Shown: in pieces, positions 7,734 through 13,972 of the stretch
How positions within the stretch are numbered: the stretch's first letter is position 1
Layout of the letters: each line of letters starts with the position of its first letter
Assembly (NCBI GenBank): GCA_031256775.1
Contig: JAIRPX010000108.1
Location: 1 to 38,556, forward strand
Direction: 5' to 3'
Length of the DNA: 38,556 nucleotides
DNA from: Dysgonamonadaceae bacterium
GTDB lineage: Bacteria > Bacteroidota > Bacteroidia > Bacteroidales > Azobacteroidaceae
Notes under the pieces: generated by a model
Databases searched by the model: none
What the model saw: the letters and a program-made list of their open reading frames with translations, nothing else
Told to the model about the DNA's origin: nothing
Made by a program: the position numbers and the translations under genes

Positions 7734-9490
7734 ACACTCAAAATAAACTATCATTTGAATCGTCCCTAAAATCAACCGATACAGAGGAATTTATAGATAT
7801 TCATTTCTATAGACCGATTGGCTATCAGTGGGCGATGTTTTTTCATAAAAGGGGAATAAGTCCAAATCAAATAACTTTTGCAGCTATTATAATTGGTATG
7901 GCTGCTGGCGTATGCTTTTATTTTACAAACATCTGGATAACTGTGCTTGGCATTTTCCTACTAATATGGGCTAATTCCTACGACAGCGCAGACGGGCAGC
8001 TTGCACGAATGACCAACCAGAAATCAGATTTGGGACGCATCTTAGATGGAGCCTGCGGCGATTTCTGGTTTGGAACTATATATATTGCAATTATTATCCG
8101 TTTGTGGAATGAATGGGATTTCTGGATATTGGTTATAGCCTTGATTTCCGGTTATTTCCACTCCAAACAGGCGGCAATGGCAGACTATTATCGCAATGTC
8201 CATCTTTTATTCCTGCGAGGCAAAAAAGGAAGCGAATTAGACAATACAAAAAATCTGGCTAATAAACTGGCTTTAAATTCATTGAATCAAAAACCACTGG
8301 TTGCATTCTTTGAGGGGATGTATTTCCTTTATACACAGGGACAGGAATTATGGTCGCCAAACCTGCAAAAACTGTTATTCCTGGTTGATACAAGATACAA
8401 GGATGAAGCTGTTCCTGAATCGTTCAAGGAAAAATTCAGGGAAAAAAGTTTTCCGCTGATGAAATATACCAACTGGCTATCTTTCAATCTGCGCTCAATT
8501 GTTTTATTCATAAGCCTTTTGATTGGTTATCCATGGGTTTATTTCTGCTTCGAGATAACAGTAATGAACATTATGCTGTTTTACATGGTGAGGCGACACG
8601 AGCAGATGTGCAAGCAACTTATCCGCTTTTTCTATCCTCTTTCCGGCGATGAAAGTAAATACATAAAACAGGAAATATCCGCAGGAAATCGACCTGCACT
8701 CAGCATAAACTCACGCTTCAAGCGTTGGACGACGAACCTTTTATGCAGCATCGCCAACAAACCTAAACCTTTCAATCTTGAAAAGGTTAAAGGAATTATT
8801 TTCGACTATGGCGCTACCATTGATACAAATGGAAAGCATTGGGCTGAAACGCTTTGGGACGCCTACCAAGACGCAAATGTTCCTGTAACAAAAGACGCTT
8901 TCAGGGATGCTTATGTTTATGTGGAACGCTTCTTTGCAACACACTCGATTATCAAACCGCGTGATAATTTTAAAGCCGTTCTTACAGCAAAAACAAAATT
9001 TCAAATTAAATGGCTGATTGATAACGGATTCCTGAATGACGACAATAATTCTTCTCAATATTCTGTTTCTATTTCAAATAAATGTTATAACTTTGTATGT
9101 TCTGTACTGACAGATGCTAAGCCTGTTTTAGAAAAATTGAAATTAAAATATCCTTTGGTTTTGGTTTCTAACTTTTATGGAAATATGGAAGCTGTTTTGA
9201 ACGATTTTGGATTGGATAATTATTTTGAAGAAATAATAGAATCAGCAAAAGTTAATATCCGCAAACCGAATCCTGCAATCTTTGAGCTGGGGGTAAAAGC
9301 TCTTGGTTTAGATTCTCGAAACGTGGTTGTGATAGGCGATTCATGGACAAAGGATATAGCTCCGGCTCAAAAAACAGGATGCCAGACAATCTGGTTAAAA
9401 GGCTTAACATGGGAAACCTGTAAGGAAGGACAAAGGGCAAATCTTGTTATTGATGATTTTAAAAAATTAGAAGAAGTATTTAATGTTTAA
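7730..9490 (+). CDS. Phosphatidylinositol-phosphate synthase / HAD phosphatase fusion
   Basis: 586 residues. The N-terminal half is a CDP-alcohol phosphotransferase: D85-S-A-D88-G-Q-L-A-R93, then G102, D106 and D111, with hydrophobic helices at about 48-82, 111-145 and 250-290. The C-terminal half (from about 350) is a HAD hydrolase: nucleophile motif FDYGATID (D359), motif II VLVSN, Lys in IRKPNP, and GDSWTKD (D537, D542). Next to inositol-phosphate synthase, the expected steps are CDP-diacylglycerol plus inositol phosphate to phosphatidylinositol phosphate, then dephosphorylation to phosphatidylinositol at the membrane. In the studied Bacteroides cluster these steps belong to separate proteins, as far as I recall. 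Two oddities: the last Asp of the phosphotransferase motif is five rather than four residues after D106, and the usual second Asp of HAD motif I is Gly361. Confidence 0.85.
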   Translation: MNTQNKLSFESSLKSTDTEEFIDIHFYRPIGYQWAMFFHKRGISPNQITFAAIIIGMAAGVCFYFTNIWITVLGIFLLIWANSYDSADGQLARMTNQKSDLGRILDGACGDFWFGTIYIAIIIRLWNEWDFWILVIALISGYFHSKQAAMADYYRNVHLLFLRGKKGSELDNTKNLANKLALNSLNQKPLVAFFEGMYFLYTQGQELWSPNLQKLLFLVDTRYKDEAVPESFKEKFREKSFPLMKYTNWLSFNLRSIVLFISLLIGYPWVYFCFEITVMNIMLFYMVRRHEQMCKQLIRFFYPLSGDESKYIKQEISAGNRPALSINSRFKRWTTNLLCSIANKPKPFNLEKVKGIIFDYGATIDTNGKHWAETLWDAYQDANVPVTKDAFRDAYVYVERFFATHSIIKPRDNFKAVLTAKTKFQIKWLIDNGFLNDDNNSSQYSVSISNKCYNFVCSVLTDAKPVLEKLKLKYPLVLVSNFYGNMEAVLNDFGLDNYFEEIIESAKVNIRKPNPAIFELGVKALGLDSRNVVVIGDSWTKDIAPAQKTGCQTIWLKGLTWETCKEGQRANLVIDDFKKLEEVFNV

Positions 9491-9536
9491 ATTAAAAACG
9501 ATATAGAGATACTAAAACAATAAAAAATAGCACATT

Positions 9537-10835
9537 ATGGAAAATATGCATGTAAAAAACGCTAACGGAAAATTAGGCGTTCTTGTTATTGGTGTAGGTG
9601 GAGCTGTAGCTACCACATTTATTGCCGGTACTATGATTACCCGAAAGGGATTAGGCGTTCCGGTAGGTTCAATTTCTCAATTAGCCACTATTCGTTTGGG
9701 TAAAAGAGAAGAAAACCGTTTTCCTAAAATCAAGGATGTAGTTCCCCTGGCAGACTTGAATGATATAGTTTTCGGTGGATGGGACATTTTTGAAGAAGAT
9801 GCTTATGCCGCTGCCTGCCATGCCGAAGTGCTTACACCCGAAGATTTAAATAAGGTAAAAAACGAATTACAGGCAATTAAGCCTATGAAAGCCGTTTTTG
9901 ATCAGAATTTTGTGAAACGTTTGCACGGCGTCTGGGTAAAACAGGCTCCAACCAAATGGGATTTGATGGAAGAAGTGAGAAAAGATATTCGTAATTTCAA
10001 AGCAGACAACAACTTAGACAGAGTGGTATGTATCTGGTGCGGAAGTACGGAAGTGTTTACGCCAATCAGCGAAGTTCACCAGTCTCTTCCTGCTTTGGAA
10101 AAAGCCATGAAAGAAAACAGCAGTGAAATAGCTCCTTCCATGATTTATGCTTATGCAGCGCTGGCAGAAGGTATTCCATATATCAATGGCGCTCCCAACC
10201 TGACAGTTGACATGCCTGCAATATGGGATTTCTCGGCAAAACAGCAAACGCCAATCTGCGGAAAAGATTTCAAAACAGGGCAAACAATGCTAAAAACTGT
10301 TCTGTCGCCAATGTTAAAAACACGTATGCTGGGACTTAGCGGATGGTTTTCTACAAATATACTTGGAAACCGCGACGGCGAAGTGCTGGACGATCCGGGA
10401 TCTTTCAAAACAAAGGAAGAATCGAAACTTTCAGTTATTCACAACATCCTTCAACCTGATTTGTATCCCCAGTTGTATGGCGACGTATATCACAAAGTAC
10501 GTATCAATTATTATCCTCCACGCAAAGACAACAAGGAAGGATGGGACAATATTGATATTTTTGGATGGCTTGGATACCCAATGCAATTGAAAGTCGATTT
10601 CTTGTGCCGCGATTCTATCCTGGCTGCTCCACTTTGTCTTGATTTGGTATTATTTACCGACTTGGCTAAACGTTGTGGCATGAGCGGCATCCAGTCGTGG
10701 CTGTCATTCTATTTCAAAAGCCCGATGCACGACAATGAGCATATTGCCGAACACGACTTGTTTATTCAGTATGTAAAATTAAAAAATACTTTGCGCCGAA
10801 TTATTGGCGAACCTACTGTTGATTTCATTGATTAA
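9537..10835 (+). CDS. Inositol-3-phosphate synthase (MIPS)
   Basis: 432 residues, the size of the compact bacterial MIPS. An NAD-binding GxGGxxxT signature (VIGVGGAVATTFIAG, about 17-31) is followed by FGGWDIFEEDAYAAA. Conserved family segments follow: VCIWCGSTEV, PYINGAPN, CGKDFKTGQT, LSGWFSTNILGNRDGEVL and a late YPMQLKVDFLCRDSILAAPL. MIPS converts glucose-6-phosphate to inositol-3-phosphate by NAD-dependent oxidation, aldol cyclisation and reduction in the cytoplasm. It would supply the head group for the phosphotransferase 46 bases upstream. No stand-alone inositol monophosphatase is present in the window, consistent with use of the phosphate ester directly. Confidence 0.93.
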   Translation: MENMHVKNANGKLGVLVIGVGGAVATTFIAGTMITRKGLGVPVGSISQLATIRLGKREENRFPKIKDVVPLADLNDIVFGGWDIFEEDAYAAACHAEVLTPEDLNKVKNELQAIKPMKAVFDQNFVKRLHGVWVKQAPTKWDLMEEVRKDIRNFKADNNLDRVVCIWCGSTEVFTPISEVHQSLPALEKAMKENSSEIAPSMIYAYAALAEGIPYINGAPNLTVDMPAIWDFSAKQQTPICGKDFKTGQTMLKTVLSPMLKTRMLGLSGWFSTNILGNRDGEVLDDPGSFKTKEESKLSVIHNILQPDLYPQLYGDVYHKVRINYYPPRKDNKEGWDNIDIFGWLGYPMQLKVDFLCRDSILAAPLCLDLVLFTDLAKRCGMSGIQSWLSFYFKSPMHDNEHIAEHDLFIQYVKLKNTLRRIIGEPTVDFID

Positions 10836-10868
10836 CAAAGTATTAGATTTTCAGGTTTGAAAGAAAAA

Positions 10869-11678
10869 ATGATTGGTATAGAGGAAATGCAAGGTATTTC
10901 CTCTATTTTTAAAAAACCATACGGACCATTTCTTGCCAAGTGCGTAATCAAAATTGCCGGAATAGACAAGGTAAACCGTGTGTATGATTCCGGCAAATAC
11001 GAAAAGGGAACCGACGTCGAAAAGGCGATGCTCGACGGTTTGGGTATTATCAGGCAAGTACATAACATTGACGTATTGAAACAGTTTGAAGGAAAACCGT
11101 TTATAACAGTTTCCAACCATCCATACGGTCATATCGACGGCATCATGCTGATAGGTGAAGTTTGTAAAATCCGCCCAGATTTTAAAGTTATGGTAAACTG
11201 GATGTTGAATATGATCGACATAATGCAGGATCATTTCATTGGTGTAAATCCCTATCGTCCAGGCGTTACTGAAAAATCAAGTTTGGCTGGCGTAAAAGAA
11301 TGTCTTGAACATGTGAAACAAAATCATCCTTTGGGTTTTTTTCCGGCAGGCGCCGTTTCCAAAACAACAGGCTGGAATAGCGTGAGAGACCGCGACTGGC
11401 AGGACGGCGTTATAAAACTGATTCAAAAAGTCCGCTTACCGGTTATTCCGGTTTATATTTCAGGTCAGAACTCATGGTTTTTCAATTTTCTTGACAGAAT
11501 TGACTGGCGAATACGTACAGTCCGTCTTTGCCACGAATTAGATACAAAAAAAGGAAAAACAGTTCATGTAGTTTTCGGCAATCCAATTTTCCCTGAAGAA
11601 CAGGCTCAGTATAAGGATGTTAAATCGTTGGGTGAGTTTCTTAAAAATACAACATACGCATACGCAACCTCCCCATAA
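10869..11678 (+). CDS. Lysophospholipid acyltransferase-family protein (PlsC-like)
   Basis: 269 residues from the ATG at 10869. A TTG four codons upstream (10857) is possible, but the A-rich run directly before the ATG favours the later start. The catalytic block is SNHPYGHIDG, the H-x5-D variant found in haemolysin-type acyltransferases; a second block is GFFPAGAVS and a third is PVIPVYISG. The enzyme would transfer an acyl chain to a glycerophospholipid or related acceptor at the inner membrane face. It lies 33 bases after the MIPS gene, so it is probably the last gene of the inositol-lipid operon and may build or remodel the lipid part. No clear terminator is seen after it. Confidence 0.8.
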   Translation: MIGIEEMQGISSIFKKPYGPFLAKCVIKIAGIDKVNRVYDSGKYEKGTDVEKAMLDGLGIIRQVHNIDVLKQFEGKPFITVSNHPYGHIDGIMLIGEVCKIRPDFKVMVNWMLNMIDIMQDHFIGVNPYRPGVTEKSSLAGVKECLEHVKQNHPLGFFPAGAVSKTTGWNSVRDRDWQDGVIKLIQKVRLPVIPVYISGQNSWFFNFLDRIDWRIRTVRLCHELDTKKGKTVHVVFGNPIFPEEQAQYKDVKSLGEFLKNTTYAYATSP

Positions 11679-11870
11679 GCTGAAACATACGGATAATTAA
11701 TGTGTCTCTTGTGCTGGCGCGGATTTGCACTACGTGTCTCGTTTATCGTGTAGTTTTTATCTTTTAGTTTTTTTTATCTACCTTATTCACCTGCCCACAC
11801 TCCAGCCGTCCGTAAGCTTCATTAGTCGCCTGGTATTGCGACTGCAGGGTAAAGCGACTTTTTCACAGGA

Positions 11871-11889
11871 GGTGAAGAATTCTTCAACC
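11871..11889. promoter_or_regulatory. Near-perfect palindrome, possible operator
   Basis: A core GAAGAATTCTTC (11874-11885) is a perfect 12-base palindrome flanked by GGT and AACC, giving a 19-base near-dyad about 45 bases upstream of the promoter of the AlbA_2-domain gene. Such dyads are typical dimer-binding sites; the factor is unknown. Confidence 0.4.
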
Positions 11890-11921
11890 ATGATGAGTAG
11901 TATTAAAAAAATATTGTTTGT

Positions 11922-11963
11922 CCAGCAAATATTTGCCGGAACATAGAATTTTGAGTAATTTCG
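11922..11963 (+). promoter_or_regulatory. Promoter of the AlbA_2 gene with overlapping operator-like dyad
   Basis: TTTG (11932-11935), a 20-base spacer and TAATTTCG (11956-11963, one mismatch from TAnnTTTG) form a good promoter 33 bases before the ATG. A dyad CC-A-GCAAATATTTGC-C-GG (11922-11939), with a perfect 12-base core, covers the -33 box. A protein bound there would block sigma-factor contact, so repression is likely. Autoregulation by the downstream DNA-binding protein is an inference. Confidence 0.55.
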
Positions 11964-11995
11964 TGGACTAAAAAACAGATAAAGCGAATAATTAA

Positions 11996-13678
11996 ATGAC
12001 TGTTCAGGAACTTGTACACCTTCGCGAATCGGAGGACATGGTAGAATTTAAGGAAGCTAAAACGCAATATGCCTACAATTCGGGCAGGAAAAGTGTTTTG
12101 GGCTACGTTTCTGCTATTGCCAACGAGGGTGGAGGTTATCTTGTATTTGGTATCAGGGAAGCAGCACCACACGAGGTTTGTGGATCATTGGCTTTTGAAG
12201 GAAAAGAAGGAAAATTGGAACAGGACATCTATCGGGACTTACAGGTTAGAATAAAAATAGAAACACTTTTTCACAGTGGGAAACGTGTTTTAATAATCAA
12301 TATTCCGTCCCGACCGATAGGTAAAGTTCTTTATTTTGAAGATGTTCCACTGATGCGTGTTGGAGAAAGCCTGACACGAATGTCTGATGAGATGTATCAT
12401 TCTATCATTCAGGAACAGGAGCCTGATTTTTCTGCTACAATATGTAAGGGATTAATTTTTGAGGATTTGGACAAAAAGGCTATAGAGAAGATGAAAAATT
12501 TGTATGCCGATAAACAAAAAAATCCTTCGTTTCAGCAAATCAGGGATGAGCGTATGCTGTCCGATTTGCAACTTGCGGTCAATGGCAAACTGACTTATGC
12601 CGCATTGATATTGCTTGGAAAATCCGATACGATAGACCGGTATCTGCCTCAAAGCAGGATAATTTGGGAGTACAGAAATACCGAAACTCAAATTCATTAC
12701 GACCGACGGCAAACAATCACCGAACCTTTTATTACGGGAATTGATGCAGCATGGAATTTGATTGATCAGCCTACATTAAATCTCAACCACCCCATTCAGG
12801 CGGGTTTGGTTGTGTATAACATATACGATTTCAACAGGGAAGTTGTAAGAGAAAGCATATTAAACAGTTATGCACACCGAGACTATACACTGACAAGTGA
12901 TGTTGTAATAAAGCAATACCCGCAAATAATTGAAATAATCAATCCTGGCGGCTTTCCTAAAGGGGTTTCCATCGACAATATCCTCACAGTCAGCAGTACG
13001 CCGCGAAACAAACTGATTGCTGACGTGCTGGAAAAGACAGGATTGGTTGAGCGTTCGGGGCAGGGGGTTGATAAAATATATTCGGAAACACTTGCCGAAG
13101 GTAAACAAAAACCAGATTATACGAGGACAAATCCTTATCAGGTAACATTAAGAATACGTACACAAATCATGGACGAAAGTTTTGCTGTTTTTATCCGGCA
13201 ATATCGCAACAGGACAAATCATATTTTAAGCGCCGAACAAGTAATAGCATTGTCTGAAATAAGGGACGGAAACATAATAAAAATTCACCCTGAAACAATT
13301 GAGCAGTTGAAACAGGCAGGACTAATAAAAAATGTGGAAAGAAGCGGATTGAAATATATTCTATCCGACGATTATTTCAGGATAGCCAACAAACCTTCCA
13401 AAATAGGAGAACAATATGTTGCAGGAGATATTGAGCATATTTTATTATCTCTTCAAGTCAACAAGAAAAAAATAGGCGATATGGAACAGGATTTATCGGG
13501 ATCGTTAACCCGCAATCAACTGAAACACCTGTTACCCAAGTTATTGAAAGACGAAATTATAACAAGTGAAGGTCAAGGCAGAGGCACTTCTTATTCAATC
13601 GCCTCAAAATACCGGCATTTAAACAGTGACCAAATATTCACCTCTGTTATAAGCGACTTGAAGAAAAAATATGAATAA
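11996..13678 (+). CDS. AlbA_2 (Schlafen-type) domain transcriptional regulator with HATPase_c_4-like domain
   Basis: 560 residues. Residues about 12-130 match the AlbA_2 DNA-binding family: ESEDMVEFKEAKTQ, then VLGYVSAIANEGGGYLVFGI, then IPSRPIGKVLYF. Residues about 270-370 carry the ATPase-like block usual in these proteins: VRESILNSYAHRDY, IINPGGFPKG, RNKLIADVLEKTGLVERSGQG. The C-terminal 150 residues look like one or two winged helices. These proteins are often annotated as RecG-like helicases but lack helicase motifs; most are thought to be regulators. Dyads upstream of its promoter and TTTCCATA repeats just after its stop are candidate binding sites. It is monocistronic. Confidence 0.8.
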   Translation: MTVQELVHLRESEDMVEFKEAKTQYAYNSGRKSVLGYVSAIANEGGGYLVFGIREAAPHEVCGSLAFEGKEGKLEQDIYRDLQVRIKIETLFHSGKRVLIINIPSRPIGKVLYFEDVPLMRVGESLTRMSDEMYHSIIQEQEPDFSATICKGLIFEDLDKKAIEKMKNLYADKQKNPSFQQIRDERMLSDLQLAVNGKLTYAALILLGKSDTIDRYLPQSRIIWEYRNTETQIHYDRRQTITEPFITGIDAAWNLIDQPTLNLNHPIQAGLVVYNIYDFNREVVRESILNSYAHRDYTLTSDVVIKQYPQIIEIINPGGFPKGVSIDNILTVSSTPRNKLIADVLEKTGLVERSGQGVDKIYSETLAEGKQKPDYTRTNPYQVTLRIRTQIMDESFAVFIRQYRNRTNHILSAEQVIALSEIRDGNIIKIHPETIEQLKQAGLIKNVERSGLKYILSDDYFRIANKPSKIGEQYVAGDIEHILLSLQVNKKKIGDMEQDLSGSLTRNQLKHLLPKLLKDEIITSEGQGRGTSYSIASKYRHLNSDQIFTSVISDLKKKYE

Positions 13679-13683
13679 AAGTT

Positions 13684-13890
13684 ATGGAACAGTTTTCCAT
13701 ATTTGTAGTTTGTATTTCCATATTCCATATCATACAGTTTTCCATATTTCCATTTAATCGAAGCTTTATTTAGTATTTTTGTTTGTTATCAAACTAAATA
13801 TCAGTACAATATCTTTTTTTTGCAGCTTTCCATAAATTAGGATTTTTTCCATAACTACTGGCATAGCCCCGCCATTGCAGTTTTCCATAA
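13684..13890. repeat. Cluster of TTTCCATA repeats downstream of the AlbA_2 gene
   Basis: CAGTTTTCCATA occurs at 13690, 13735 and 13878, CAGCTTTCCATA at 13823, and shorter TTTCCATA or TTCCATA copies at 13715, 13723, 13746 and 13845. The first copy also forms a small dyad with the preceding ATGGAA (13684). Spacing is irregular, so this is not a simple tandem repeat. It begins immediately after the stop codon at 13678. Confidence 0.6.
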
Positions 13891-13941
13891 TTTTGTTTTC
13901 GATTACCTATTAGGCTCATCAGCAGCGTAAAAAAACAGGCA

Positions 13942-13956
13942 CGGCTTACAAAGCCG
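13942..13956 (-). terminator. Likely terminator of the GH3/beta-lactamase gene
   Basis: CGGCTT-ACA-AAGCCG is a perfect 6-bp hairpin 17 bases after the minus-strand stop at 13973. On the minus strand a run of T (13936-13930) follows after a 5-base gap. The word GCTTACAAAGCCGCA spanning it recurs at 38473-38487, so it may also belong to a dispersed repeat. Confidence 0.4.
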
Positions 13957-13972
13957 CAGCTATATAAAAATT

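Larger units (their letters stand above)
11679..11995. other. 317-bp intergenic region with palindromes and a promoter
   Basis: There is no convincing gene. It contains a repeated GTGTCTC (11702 and 11734), a small hairpin AGTCGC...GCGACT (11824-11843) and two strong palindromes listed separately. An open frame at 11725-11946 has no recognisable protein features and runs through the palindromes, so it is not called. Confidence 0.5.

Noticed and set aside
10851..11234. Minus-strand frames opposite the acyltransferase gene
   Set aside because: They are shadows of a gene with intact catalytic motifs; no promoter on that strand.
11725..11946. 73-codon open frame upstream of the AlbA_2 gene
   Set aside because: It runs through hairpins, the palindromes and the promoter, has no recognisable protein pattern and no promoter of its own.
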